DNA of 64,000 nucleotides from UBA6168 sp964573725 (GTDB lineage: Bacteria; Bacteroidota; Bacteroidia; Chitinophagales; Saprospiraceae). The notes beneath the pieces are model-generated. The model made no database searches, had not been told where the DNA came from, and saw only the letters and a program-made list of their open reading frames with translations. The position numbers and the translations under genes were made by a program. The stretch is taken from NCBI GenBank assembly GCA_964573725.1, contig CAZNLJ010000021.1, positions 1 through 64,000 on the forward strand. Reading direction: 5' to 3'. The first letter of the stretch is position 1. Each line of letters starts with the position of its first letter. Shown in pieces: positions 43,688 to 52,983 of the stretch.

Positions 43688-43706
43688 AAAAAGGGAATAC
43701 GATCGG

Positions 43707-44678
43707 TCAGAAGAGGCTTTGGATCACCTGTTCCTCGGTGATGCCCTCCGCTTCCGCCTTATAGTTCCGGACGATGCGGTGGCGCAGCACATAGTTGGCG
43801 ATGGCACGGACGTCGTCGATGTCCGGGGAATATTTGCCGTGGATGGCGGCGTGGGTCTTGGCACCCAGCACCAGGTACTGGGAAGCCCGGGGTCCGGCGC
43901 CCCAGGAGATATAGTCGTTGACGAGCCGGGTGGCATAGGAGGTACCGGGGCGCGACTTGACCGCCAGCCCGACGGCATACTCCAGGACATTGTCGGCCAC
44001 GGGGATTTTCCGGACGACCTGTTGGAAAGCCAGGATCTGGGTATCGTCGAGCATATGCTGCAGGGCCGCCTTCTGCGTGCCGGTCGTATTCCGGACCACA
44101 TGGATTTCCTCTTCGTAGGAAGGATAATCCAAGGGAATATTGAACATGAACCGGTCCAGCTGCGCTTCGGGCAGGGGATAGGTACCTTCCTGTTCGATCG
44201 GGTTTTGGGTAGCCAGTACAAAGAAGGGGCTCGGGAGGTCATGCCGTTGTCCGGCGACGGTCACCGAGCGTTCCTGCATGGCTTCCAGCAGGGCGGCCTG
44301 GGTCTTGGGGGGTGTCCGGTTGATTTCGTCCGCCAGGACGATATTGGAGAAAAGCGGACCCCGGTTGAACTTGAAATGCCGGTCCTCATCCAGGATTTCG
44401 GAACCTGTGATGTCGGAGGGCATGAGGTCGGGGGTGAACTGTATCCGTTTGAAGCCCAGGTCCAGCACTTCGGCAATGGTACTGACGAGCAGGGTCTTTG
44501 CCAATCCCGGTACGCCGACCAGCAGGCTGTGGCCGTTGGAGAACAAGGAGATGATGACCGCCCGGACCACCTCGTCCTGGCCGACGATTACCTTTCCTAT
44601 TTCCGCCTTGAGGTCCCCGTAGGTACGGGCCAGGGCATCCACCGCTTCCACATCGGACTTGAATGGAGTTTGAGACAT
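43707..44678 (-). CDS. MoxR-family AAA+ ATPase
   Basis: AAA+ ATPase of 323 aa that probably acts as a chaperone for metal-centre insertion or complex assembly. Walker A is GVPGLAKT (about 57-64), Walker B is NIVLADEIN with the conserved ATQNPIEQEGTYPLPEAQLDRF segment after it, and the sensor and lid regions are normal. MoxR genes usually sit with DUF58 and VWA-domain genes; here none is adjacent, so the partners are unknown. The second MoxR at 55284-56297 is clearly different in sequence. A terminator at 44785-44805 separates it from cysS, so it should have its own promoter. Confidence 0.93.
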   Translation of the reverse strand: MSQTPFKSDVEAVDALARTYGDLKAEIGKVIVGQDEVVRAVIISLFSNGHSLLVGVPGLAKTLLVSTIAEVLDLGFKRIQFTPDLMPSDITGSEILDEDRHFKFNRGPLFSNIVLADEINRTPPKTQAALLEAMQERSVTVAGQRHDLPSPFFVLATQNPIEQEGTYPLPEAQLDRFMFNIPLDYPSYEEEIHVVRNTTGTQKAALQHMLDDTQILAFQQVVRKIPVADNVLEYAVGLAVKSRPGTSYATRLVNDYISWGAGPRASQYLVLGAKTHAAIHGKYSPDIDDVRAIANYVLRHRIVRNYKAEAEGITEEQVIQSLF

Positions 44679-44784
44679 GATAAATCAAGCGATTAATGAA
44701 CAGTTAGTGCCTATTGCCGCGACCGGCCCAAGGGCAACGGGGTGACCCGCTTCGGCGCGGCTCCGCACCGGCCGGTGCAAAGGG

Positions 44785-44805
44785 AAAACGCCCGGACGGC
44801 GTTTT
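44785..44805. terminator. Bidirectional terminator-like hairpin after cysS
   Basis: AAAACGCC (44785-44792) pairs with GGCGTTTT (44798-44805) around CGGAC. A T run follows on the plus strand; on the minus strand the stem ends GGCGTTTT, which also gives a T run. It lies 29 nt past the cysS stop. Confidence 0.6.
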
Positions 44806-44833
44806 TGGTTCAGGGTGCCTGGCGGACCGGCCT

Positions 44834-46336
44834 TCATCCGCCGATGGTCCAGGTGGCGCCTTCCTTCCCGTCCTTGACCACGATATCCAGAGCCTTGAGT
44901 GCATCCCGGATGCGGTCCGAAGCGGGCCAGTCCTTCCTTTCGCGGGCGGCCTGCCGCATGTCGAGGATCAGGTTCATCAGGCCTTCGACGACGCCGTTGC
45001 CGGAGGTGTCGAAATCCTCCTGCCGCAATCCGAAAATATCGAAGACGAAGGCTTGGACGGCATGCCGCAGCCGTTCGAGGGTATCGGGCAGGATATCGGA
45101 GAGCGGACGTTGGCCCCCTTTCCAGCTATTGATATAGGAGACCAGTTCGAACAGGCTGGCCAGGGCCTTGGGCGTATTGAAATCATCGGACATATCCGCG
45201 AAAGCGAGGTCGATGAGGCTGTTGACCTGTTGGTCGTCGGCACCTTGTCCGTCCGAACCGGGATGTTTCAGGTCCGTGAGCACCTTGTAAGCCTCCATCA
45301 GCCGGCGGTAGCCTTTTTCGGCTGCCTGCAGGGCTTCGTCCGTCATATCCAGGGTACTGCGATAGTGCGTCTGCAGCATGAAGAACCGCACGACCATGGG
45401 GGAGTAAGGCTTGGAGATATGCGGGCTGTCGCCGGTGAACAATTGTCCGGGCATGATGGAGTTACCGTCGCTCTTGGCCATTTTCCGGCCATTGAGGAGC
45501 AGCATGTTTCCATGCAACCAGTAGTTGCAGGGCGCGTGGCCACAGGCGCCGTAATTTTGGGCGATCTCATTTTCATGGTGCGGGAACTTGAGGTCGTTGC
45601 CACCGCCATGGATGTCGAATTTTTCGCCCAGGTATTTGGTGCTCATGACGGAGCATTCCAGGTGCCAACCCGGAAAGCCGACCGACCAGGGCGCGTTCCA
45701 GCGCATGAGGTGTTCCGGTGCCGCCTTGATCCAGATGGCGAAGTCGGAGGGATGTTTCTTTTCACCCTGGTTCTTGAGGTTGTCCCGGCTCTCCGCCAGG
45801 AGGTCCTCGATCCGGCGGCCGGACAGTTGGCCGTAGACACCGTACTTTTCGGCGAATGCGAGCGTGTCGAAGTAGACGGAACCATTGCGTTCGTAGGCTA
45901 ATCCGTTGTCGAGGATGGTCTGCACCATCTCGATCTGTTCGAGGACATGGCCGGTCGCCCGGGGTTCGATGTCGGGAGGCAGGACATGGAACACTTTCAT
46001 CATGTCATGAAAGCCGTTCATGTAATGTTGTACGATTTCCATCGGTTCCAGCTGTTCCAGCCGGGCCCTCTTGGAGATCTTATCCTCCCTTCCGATATCC
46101 GCGTCTCCCTCCAGGTGACCGACGTCGGTAATATTCCGGACATAACGGACCTTGTACCCCAGGTAGCGGAGATAACGGTAGATGATATCGAAGCTGACGA
46201 AGGTGCGGCAATTGCCCATGTGTACGTCGCTGTAAACGGTGGGGCCGCAGACGTACATGCCCACACGGCCTTCGTGGATGGGCTCGAACACCTCTTTTTT
46301 TCCGCTGTAACTGTTGTAGACGAGCAATTTTTCCAT
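44834..46336 (-). CDS. cysS: Cysteine--tRNA ligase
   Basis: Class Ia aminoacyl-tRNA synthetase of 500 aa. It begins MEKLLVYNSYSGKKEVFEP and has the zinc-binding Cys in YVCGPTVYSDVHMGN, where HMGN stands for HIGH. The second zinc-binding segment is GWHLECSVMS with HGGGNDLKFPHHENE, and the ATP loop is KMAKSDGN in place of KMSKS. The C-terminal DALR and anticodon-binding parts follow to WTIGG. I chose the start at 46336 to match the family; a long upstream extension in frame is not protein-like. A -7 box lies only 7 nt before this start codon. Confidence 0.96.
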   Translation of the reverse strand: MEKLLVYNSYSGKKEVFEPIHEGRVGMYVCGPTVYSDVHMGNCRTFVSFDIIYRYLRYLGYKVRYVRNITDVGHLEGDADIGREDKISKRARLEQLEPMEIVQHYMNGFHDMMKVFHVLPPDIEPRATGHVLEQIEMVQTILDNGLAYERNGSVYFDTLAFAEKYGVYGQLSGRRIEDLLAESRDNLKNQGEKKHPSDFAIWIKAAPEHLMRWNAPWSVGFPGWHLECSVMSTKYLGEKFDIHGGGNDLKFPHHENEIAQNYGACGHAPCNYWLHGNMLLLNGRKMAKSDGNSIMPGQLFTGDSPHISKPYSPMVVRFFMLQTHYRSTLDMTDEALQAAEKGYRRLMEAYKVLTDLKHPGSDGQGADDQQVNSLIDLAFADMSDDFNTPKALASLFELVSYINSWKGGQRPLSDILPDTLERLRHAVQAFVFDIFGLRQEDFDTSGNGVVEGLMNLILDMRQAARERKDWPASDRIRDALKALDIVVKDGKEGATWTIGG

Positions 46337-46343
46337 AGGCTTG

Positions 46344-46351
46344 CAAAAGTA
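46344..46351 (-). promoter_or_regulatory. Probable -7 element very close to the cysS start
   Basis: TACTTTTG on the minus strand matches the -7 consensus; TTA stands 20 nt upstream in place of TTG. Its last base is 7 nt before the cysS start codon, so the mRNA would be leaderless or nearly so if this box is used. Confidence 0.45.
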
Positions 46352-46428
46352 GGGAATTCGGTACGACTGTCTAACGCAAGCCCGACAAAAAGGGTACACC
46401 GGCCGATTGCGACCGGCACACAAATCGA

Positions 46429-46905
46429 CTACCGGGACCTGACCATGACGAGGTTTGCATTCACCCGGCCGTCCGGTTCCACGGCGACCAGTCTGCCGTC
46501 CTGCCACATCCAGACGGCATCGTTGGAAATATGCATACCCTCCCGATCCACGTCCTCGATCACCAGTTGTCCTTTCCCGTTGATATGCCAGGAGATATCC
46601 TCTACGGAAGCGTCCTCGCCGGGCGGTTCGACGGACAGGCTCGCCTTGCCGCCCCGGTGGAAGGTGAAGCGGATATCGAGTTCCTCGAAGACGGCCTGCA
46701 CCATTCCGGAAACGCCGGCGGCGACCAGTCGGGAAAAGGCATCGTCGGATTCCGTCGATTCGCGGATTTCCGCTTTCAGGTCGAACTGCAGCTGCCAGGT
46801 ACCCCAGACATCCTTGGCGGATACCCGGTCCTGGGCCGAAGCGGACCAGGGAGCCAACAAACCACATAAGGCAAGCACGCAGACAAAGATTCTTAAGGAT
46901 TTCAT
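46429..46905 (-). CDS. Small exported protein, lipocalin-like in pattern
   Basis: Protein of 158 aa with a signal peptide (1-24, ending WSASAQ). The mature part starts VSAKDVWGTWQLQFDL and shows alternating strands (LDIRFTFHRGGKASLSVE, DISWHINGKGQLVIED, WMWQDGRLVAVEPDG) as in DUF4488/lipocalin-like Bacteroidota proteins that begin with a GTW motif. The call is by pattern only. It is 92 nt upstream of cysS on the same strand. Function is not known. Confidence 0.65.
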   Translation of the reverse strand: MKSLRIFVCVLALCGLLAPWSASAQDRVSAKDVWGTWQLQFDLKAEIRESTESDDAFSRLVAAGVSGMVQAVFEELDIRFTFHRGGKASLSVEPPGEDASVEDISWHINGKGQLVIEDVDREGMHISNDAVWMWQDGRLVAVEPDGRVNANLVMVRSR

Positions 46906-47090
46906 GGTTATTTTTTTTGATAAATGAAATCGAGGCGGCCGTGGCGGGACCCGGATGTCCGGGGGCGGGATGGACTTACACCTGCACATCCGGCAAGATA
47001 GCGGGGTTGCGGGGCATCCGGCGGCAACAATCGACCGGAACGGGTAGGAACCGGACGAAGCGCCCTATTTTCCCAACGGGTGCCGGTCCA

Positions 47091-48182
47091 TCATCGGGTA
47101 ATCCTGGCCCAGACGGGAAAATGGTCCGAAAAGGTCGTTTTCCGGAGCACCTGGTGGTCCAGGACCTCGAATTGGGGGTTGGCCAGGATATAATCGATGC
47201 GCAAGGCGGGCAAGCGGCCGTTGAAGGTAGCGCCGGTTCCGAACCCGCATTCGCGGAAAGTGTCCTTCCGGCCGGCGGCCAATTGGCGGTAGACATAGGA
47301 AACGGGCGGGTCGTTCAGGTCGCCGCACAACAGGGTACGATAGGGACAACCGGCCATATGGGCCGCGAGGATTTCAGCCTGCTTCGCCCGGACCGCCACC
47401 GCTCTCCGGTATTGGCGCATGACAAACCGGATATCGCGCCAGGTTTGCCGCTCACTCAGGTCTCCCCGGGTGGCGATCTTGTCGGCGGTATGGCTCAACG
47501 CATTGGATTCCAGGTGTGCGGCATAGACCCGAACGCGGCCGAGCGGAGTCAGCAGGTCTGCCCAGGCACAGGAGTTGGAGCTTCTTTCGAAGGGGACATG
47601 CCCTTTGTCCATCAGGGGGAAATCCGTCAGGATCATCGTCCCTTTGTATCGATGGGCATGTTTGTATCCGAACGCACGGGTGAGGATGAAGTGCACATCC
47701 GGATGGCTTCCTTCCTGTACGCAGAGGATATCCGGCCGGTCGTTCCGGTCGAGGAAAGCGCGGAACCCCGCCAGCAAGGCCGCCGGTTTGTCCGCCCGGC
47801 GTCCTTCCATCCTTTTGAGACCGGCGAGGTTGTAAGTCATCAGGGTCATCACCGCGGCATCCCCTGTCGGGTGGGTAGGCAACCGGAAGGCGAACAAATC
47901 CAGGCAATACTGGTAGCCGACCAACAGGCAAGCGGCGGAATAGAGGCCGTAGGAACGTTTGCGCAGGATCCAGAAGGCCAGGAACAGGCCATTTCCGACC
48001 AGCAATACCGGCAAGGCCAGGGCAAGGAAAGAAAAATGCCAGCTGTCCGCCGGGTCGACCATAGGCGCGGCATACGCCGCGAAGGTCAGCAGGACCAGCA
48101 GGATGTTCAGCAGGCGGAGGAGGCGATTCGGTCCGCCTCCCCGTCCGGAAGGAACAGGGGTGCTTTCATTTGTTGCTCGCAT
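47091..48182 (-). CDS. Membrane protein with endonuclease/exonuclease/phosphatase (EEP) domain
   Basis: Protein of 363 aa with about three N-terminal membrane segments (about 20-40, 49-71, 78-98) and a C-terminal EEP domain. The EEP marks are MTYNLAGL (Asn), DILCVQEG (Glu metal ligand), AAHLESN (His), CGDLNDPPVS (Asp and Asn) and SDHFPV (Asp-His). The active site should face the periplasm or cell exterior if the topology is N-in with three segments. The start overlaps the preceding rhomboid gene by 17 nt, so translation is probably coupled. Its substrate could be a nucleic acid or phospholipid-type phosphodiester. Confidence 0.85.
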   Translation of the reverse strand: MRATNESTPVPSGRGGGPNRLLRLLNILLVLLTFAAYAAPMVDPADSWHFSFLALALPVLLVGNGLFLAFWILRKRSYGLYSAACLLVGYQYCLDLFAFRLPTHPTGDAAVMTLMTYNLAGLKRMEGRRADKPAALLAGFRAFLDRNDRPDILCVQEGSHPDVHFILTRAFGYKHAHRYKGTMILTDFPLMDKGHVPFERSSNSCAWADLLTPLGRVRVYAAHLESNALSHTADKIATRGDLSERQTWRDIRFVMRQYRRAVAVRAKQAEILAAHMAGCPYRTLLCGDLNDPPVSYVYRQLAAGRKDTFRECGFGTGATFNGRLPALRIDYILANPQFEVLDHQVLRKTTFSDHFPVWARITR

Positions 48183-49119
48183 CGAACAAATACTGCTTTT
48201 CCGCGGCGGATAGGCTGTCGTAGCCGGATTGCTTGATCTTATCGAGGATGGCATCGAGCCGGTCCTGGTCCACCGGCTGCCGGCGGTCCGAAGGCCGGCG
48301 GGGCGCCGGATTGGCGCCGGCGGAGGCGCCGCGCCGGGGTTCGGTCTCCCGGCGGTAGACCACATAAGGCTTCCGGGGATTCCGTTTCGAGGTCGGGGTA
48401 CGAAGTCCCTGCAGGAAGGCCATGACCTTATCCAGCCAATAGTTGACCGGGCGGGTGAGGTCGTTTCCGCGCTGCAGTTGGTCGGCGATGATATATCCCA
48501 TGAGGGCACCGCCCAGGTGACCGAAGCTGCCGCCGGAGTTGTCATTCTGCGACAAGGCGACCACGTCCAGCAGGACCAGGACGGCAACCAGGTACTTGAG
48601 GCGGACGGTGCCGAACAACAGCAGGCTGATATTGTAATCGGGAGCCGTCTTGCCGGCCACCACCAGCACGGCCATCACGGCGGCGGAGGCTCCCAAGGCA
48701 TAGGAACCGGTGGACCAGGGCGTCGGCAGGTTCGCCACGGCGAAGAATGCCAATCCGCCGGCCAGTCCGCCGAGCAAATAGATCGGAAGCATGCGGCGGT
48801 CGCCCAACAAGTCACCGGTTATGCGGCCGAACCAGTGCAGCATGAGCATGTTCCAGAGGATATGCCATACGTCCAGGTGCAGGAACATATGCGTCAGGAA
48901 TACCCAGGGTTGGAAGAGGTTGTGCCGCCAGTCCGCCCCTATCTCGAGGTGGCGGACGACCTGTTGGAACGCCAGGCCGGAACCGTCGCCGAAAGGCAAC
49001 ATGAACAGGCGGACCAGGACGGCCAGCACGAATACCGCGAGATTGACCAATATGATCCGGGTCACCATATTGCCGTAGCTGAGCTGGCGCCGGATATCCT
49101 GCCAAATGGATTCAAACAT
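48166..49119 (-). CDS. Rhomboid-family intramembrane serine protease
   Basis: Membrane protease of 317 aa with six or so hydrophobic segments in residues 20-225. The active-site Ser lies in YALGASAAVMAV (GASA in place of GASG) and the catalytic His in FGHLGGALMG. The HMFLH..WHILWNMLMLHWFG segment is the usual L1/TM2 motif. A soluble tail (about 230-317, with Arg/Pro-rich linker and LDAILDKIKQSGYDSLSAAEKQYLFDASNK) ends the protein; such tails are common in Bacteroidota rhomboids. It follows another rhomboid gene after 39 nt and overlaps the EEP gene. Confidence 0.9.
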   Translation of the reverse strand: MFESIWQDIRRQLSYGNMVTRIILVNLAVFVLAVLVRLFMLPFGDGSGLAFQQVVRHLEIGADWRHNLFQPWVFLTHMFLHLDVWHILWNMLMLHWFGRITGDLLGDRRMLPIYLLGGLAGGLAFFAVANLPTPWSTGSYALGASAAVMAVLVVAGKTAPDYNISLLLFGTVRLKYLVAVLVLLDVVALSQNDNSGGSFGHLGGALMGYIIADQLQRGNDLTRPVNYWLDKVMAFLQGLRTPTSKRNPRKPYVVYRRETEPRRGASAGANPAPRRPSDRRQPVDQDRLDAILDKIKQSGYDSLSAAEKQYLFDASNK

Positions 49120-49158
49120 GGGAACTGGATTTATAGGGATGGGAAATGGGGTCGTTCG

Positions 49159-49782
49159 TCAGTCCAGGCGCTCTCCCCGGTATCGCCAGTACATGATCAG
49201 CAGGAATCCGAAGAGGGCACCGCCAACGTGGGCGAAATGCGCCACACCGGTGCGGAAGTTCCCGATACCGAGGAAGATCTCCAGGCCGGCGTATATCAGC
49301 ACGAAGTACTTCGCCCGCATGCGTACCGGCGGGATGATCAGTTGGATGATGCTGTCCGGGAATTGTAATCCGTAGGCTGCGAGGATACCGAAAACGGCAC
49401 CGGAGGCCCCCATCATGGGATAATTGACCGATTGGACGTCCACACTGCCCTGACTGAGTTCGATGAACTGGACGGCGAATTGCAGGACAAGCGCCCCCAA
49501 TCCGGTGAACAGGTAGAAGAACAGGAATTTACGGGGTCCCCAGGACATTTCCACCGGCGTCCCGAACATATACAGGGCGAACATATTGAAAAAAATATGC
49601 GCGAAATTGCCGTGCATGAACATGTAGGTGACGATTTGGTAGGGCTGGAAGTAATCGGAGGTCGGGAAGTAGACGCTCAACCGGAGCAGCCATTCCTCGC
49701 CGATGTCACCGGTCAGGTGGGTGGCAATGTACGCCACGATATTGAGCAGGAGGAGGTTTTTTACGACGTCGGAGATGTACAT
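49159..49782 (-). CDS. Rhomboid-family intramembrane serine protease
   Basis: Compact membrane protease of 207 aa with six membrane segments. Key motifs are YMFMHGNFAHIFFNMFALYMFG, MMGASGAVFGILAAYG with the active Ser in GASG, and HFAHVGGALFGFLL with the catalytic His. I chose the start at 49782 (MYISDVVKNLLLLN); a long in-frame extension upstream is Pro/Gly-rich and not protein-like. It is the first gene of a likely operon with the longer rhomboid and the EEP protein. Substrates are unknown. Confidence 0.92.
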   Translation of the reverse strand: MYISDVVKNLLLLNIVAYIATHLTGDIGEEWLLRLSVYFPTSDYFQPYQIVTYMFMHGNFAHIFFNMFALYMFGTPVEMSWGPRKFLFFYLFTGLGALVLQFAVQFIELSQGSVDVQSVNYPMMGASGAVFGILAAYGLQFPDSIIQLIIPPVRMRAKYFVLIYAGLEIFLGIGNFRTGVAHFAHVGGALFGFLLIMYWRYRGERLD

Positions 49783-49946
49783 GTCATTGAGTTGTGGTGG
49801 CCGTGCCGGAGTAGCGCGAATCTTTGCCAAAGATAGGCAGTTACCGGGATTGTCGGGAGTAAAGGTAGGGCCAATCGGCGTCCGGTCGGCCGCCATCGTA
49901 CCGGATGGGGGGACGCGGGGATTTTTTTGCGGCGACGGAGCCGGAT

Positions 49947-51299
49947 TCAGTGGCTGCGGGTCCGGTACCAATCCTCGAAGACCGCCTCCACCTGGGGACT
50001 GTCCCATCGTTCGGCGATATCCGGCAGCGCGAGGATACGACGGCGCAGGGCATCCTGGGCGTCCACTTCCCGCAGGGCCTGCCGATAGGGAACATGGCTG
50101 AAACTGACCAGGCTGTAGACGGAACGGTAGCGGTCCGGGTAGCGGTCCTGCAGGAATTTTTCGATTTTTTTCCAAAGCAGGAATTGCGGATCGGCCACTT
50201 TGTCCCGCATTTCTATGAAATTTTCGAGGGCGAGGTCTGCGATGGCGTTGGCATCCGGCAGGCGTTGCCGGTTGAAATGCTCCAGGATGGCGGGCCAGTC
50301 CTCGGCATAGGTCTCCATCAATTCGGTCAGGATGGTACAATCCTCGAAGCCGGCGTTCATCCCTTGTCCGAAGAAAGGCACGATGGCATGGCTGGCATCC
50401 CCGAGCAGGAGGACTTTCCCGTTGAAATGCCAGGGGTTGCAGCGGATGGTCACGAGGCTGGCGGTGGGATTTCGCCGGAAATCGCGCACCAGGTCGGGAA
50501 GGAAGGGGGTCAGGTCGGGGAAACGGGATGCCAGGAAGGCCCGGACGGCCGCCTCATCCGGCAGGGAAGCGAAGGAGTCGTCCCCTTCGAAAGGCAGGAA
50601 GAGGGTGCAGGTGAAACTGCCGTCCGTATTCGGCAGGGCAATGAGCATGAAATTGCCGCGCGGCCAGATATGGAGGGCGTTCGGGTCCAGTTGGTGGCGG
50701 CCTGCCGGGTCCGGCGGCAGGTGCAGTTCCTTGTACCCGTAGTCGATGTAGGATTGGGCGTAGTTGAAGCCGGGGGTTCGCTGGAGGCTGCTGCGGACGG
50801 CGGAGAATGCGCCGTCGGTGGCGAACAGCAAGGGCGTTTCGATGGAATACCGCTGGTTGGTCTCCGCATCCTCGAAGTGGACCAATCCTTCCGCGGCATC
50901 CGCCCCATGGCACCGCTGGTTGAAATGGATACGAACCGAGTCGTGGGATTCCGCGATATCCACCAGGGCCGTGTTGAGCCCCGCCCGGGATACGGAATAG
51001 ATCGCCTGCCCTTCCGAGCCGTAGCGCTGGAAGGACAGTTCGCCGTCCGCGTGGTGGATCATCCGGCCCGGCATCGGGATCGCCACCCGTTCCACGGCAT
51101 CCCGGATGCCGGCGGTCTCCACCGCTTTCCATCCCCGCTCGCTGAGGGCCAGGTTGATGGAACGACCGCCCTGGTAACCTTCCTTCCGGAAATCCGGGCG
51201 TCGCTCGTAGACATCCACCGCATAGCCCTTCCGGGCCAATATTACGGACAGGAGGGCACCGACCATTCCGGACCCCACTATGACTGCTTTCTGCTGCAT
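49947..51299 (-). CDS. kmo: Kynurenine 3-monooxygenase
   Basis: FAD-dependent monooxygenase of 450 aa that hydroxylates L-kynurenine to 3-hydroxykynurenine, a step of tryptophan breakdown and of NAD synthesis from tryptophan. The N-terminal dinucleotide fold is VIVGSGMVGALLSVILARKG with VDVYERR. The segments GGRSINLALSERGWKA and GDASHAIVPFFGQGMNAGFEDC are close to KMO from eukaryotes and other Bacteroidota. The C-terminal part has a hydrophobic stretch but no clear anchor. I chose the start at 51299. Other kynurenine genes (TDO, kynureninase, HAO) are not in the window. Confidence 0.9.
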   Translation of the reverse strand: MQQKAVIVGSGMVGALLSVILARKGYAVDVYERRPDFRKEGYQGGRSINLALSERGWKAVETAGIRDAVERVAIPMPGRMIHHADGELSFQRYGSEGQAIYSVSRAGLNTALVDIAESHDSVRIHFNQRCHGADAAEGLVHFEDAETNQRYSIETPLLFATDGAFSAVRSSLQRTPGFNYAQSYIDYGYKELHLPPDPAGRHQLDPNALHIWPRGNFMLIALPNTDGSFTCTLFLPFEGDDSFASLPDEAAVRAFLASRFPDLTPFLPDLVRDFRRNPTASLVTIRCNPWHFNGKVLLLGDASHAIVPFFGQGMNAGFEDCTILTELMETYAEDWPAILEHFNRQRLPDANAIADLALENFIEMRDKVADPQFLLWKKIEKFLQDRYPDRYRSVYSLVSFSHVPYRQALREVDAQDALRRRILALPDIAERWDSPQVEAVFEDWYRTRSH

Positions 51300-51540
51300 C
51301 GGTAAAATTCGGTTAGAATCAGGCATAAAACTAAGACAAAACAAGCTGAGGTGGGATGCGGTTTTCAAAAACCGGATGCCGCCGGACCACCGGACCGGAT
51401 CGCCCCGCCGTGCCGGTGGGGATACCCCCGTCGTGTATCGACGCGATATTCCCACCTTTACCAAAAAAGACCGAACTTTACTCAACGACGTCGCAGCCGG
51501 CCGGCCGGGCCGCAGGTCGCTGCGTCGTCAGCCGTCCTTC

Positions 51541-52710
51541 ATGGAGACCCTTACATTAACGCAATACGACATACACATCGGCCACCCGCCGGCGCAACTG
51601 GCGCGTTTCCTGGAAGCGCGCCGATACAGCCAGGTGGCCGTACTGGTGGATGAACACACCCGCAGGCATTGCCTTCCCCTGCTGGCCCCGGTGCTTCCCG
51701 TCCCGCATTTCATCGTGGAGATAAAGGCCGGGGAAACACAAAAGCGGCTCAGCACCTGCGAACAGGTATGGAACGAACTGCTCCGGCACGAAATGGACCG
51801 GCGGGGCGTCCTGCTTTGTGTGGGCGGGGGCGTCATCGGCGACTTGGGCGGGTTCTGTGCGGCGACTTACCTGCGGGGAATCGATTTCATACAAGTCCCC
51901 ACCACCTTGCTTGCCATGACGGATTCCTCGATCGGCGGCAAGGTCGGCGTGGACCTGTCCTACGTCAAGAACATCATCGGGGCCTTTCGGGATCCCGCCG
52001 CGGTATTCCTCTTTCCCGCCATGTTGGCTACCCTCCCGCGGGAGGAGGTCCGGAGCGGGTTTGCGGAACTCATCAAGCATGCCCTGATTGCGGATGCCGC
52101 ATCCTGGCAGTCCCTGCAGGACATATACCGGCTGGAGGATGCCGACTGGACCGCCTTGCTGCCCCCTTCCCTGGCGGTCAAACGGAAGGTGGTGGAAGCC
52201 GACCCACTCGAAATGGGGTGGCGTCAAATCCTCAATTTCGGACATACCATCGGCCATGCCGCCGAAACGATGGCCCTGCGGGCGAGCGGTGCGGCCGGAC
52301 AGCCGCCGATTCCCTTGCGCCACGGGGAAGCCGTCGCCGTCGGCATGATCTGCGAAGCCTGGCTGTCCTGGAAATGCAACGGGATGCCCCACCAGGACCT
52401 CGTCGACATCACCGCCTTCCTCCAGCGTTTCTACTCCCACCATCCCTTGCCGGCCGAACAATTCCCCGAGCTGCTGGCCATCATGCGGAAAGACAAGAAA
52501 AACCGGTCCGGAAAAATCCATTTCTCACTGCTCCGCAGGATCGGGGATGCAGGAACCGACCACATCTGTTCGGAGGATGACATCCTGGAGAGCATCCGGT
52601 TCTACCATTCGGTCTATCATCCGCCGCTGCACGCCCCACGAAAACGGCCGGAAACGGGGCAGGTGCCCCCGATGACCAGTTTTTTACCGGGGGAAGGCAC
52701 CTCCGATTGA
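51541..52710 (+). CDS. aroB: 3-dehydroquinate synthase
   Basis: NAD- and metal-dependent enzyme of 389 aa catalysing the second step of the shikimate pathway. Conserved parts are LCVGGGVIGDLGGFCAATYLRGIDF, VPTTLLAMTDSSIGGKVGVD, GFAELIKHALI, LNFGHTIGHAAE (metal His) and RHGEAVAVGM (metal His), with KKNRSGKIHFSLL near the end. The start at 51541 gives the normal N-terminus; an upstream in-frame extension is not protein-like. The C-terminal 35 residues (Pro-rich) exceed the usual length. It diverges from kmo; no other aro gene is near. Confidence 0.96.
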   Translation: METLTLTQYDIHIGHPPAQLARFLEARRYSQVAVLVDEHTRRHCLPLLAPVLPVPHFIVEIKAGETQKRLSTCEQVWNELLRHEMDRRGVLLCVGGGVIGDLGGFCAATYLRGIDFIQVPTTLLAMTDSSIGGKVGVDLSYVKNIIGAFRDPAAVFLFPAMLATLPREEVRSGFAELIKHALIADAASWQSLQDIYRLEDADWTALLPPSLAVKRKVVEADPLEMGWRQILNFGHTIGHAAETMALRASGAAGQPPIPLRHGEAVAVGMICEAWLSWKCNGMPHQDLVDITAFLQRFYSHHPLPAEQFPELLAIMRKDKKNRSGKIHFSLLRRIGDAGTDHICSEDDILESIRFYHSVYHPPLHAPRKRPETGQVPPMTSFLPGEGTSD

Positions 52711-52983
52711 AAAAATCTGCCTACCTTTCCTTTCGGTTTTCTTGTGGAGGGCCCGTCAGTAACGCCGCCAAGGCCCATCGTCGCCAGGCGGCGCCCGTCA
52801 AAAGACGGGGAAGGGACAAAGCTTGCCTTTTTGTACCTTTACCTGTGAAAAAACAAGCGGCCGCCACTTATCCGCCCTATTTTTGGCGAAGGCCACCCCC
52901 CGGGGAAAAGGTCGGCCCCGCCATCACCGGATGGAAACCCCGGCCGCAAGCGAGGCCGACCCCGGCAGTCTTCAACTAACCGC

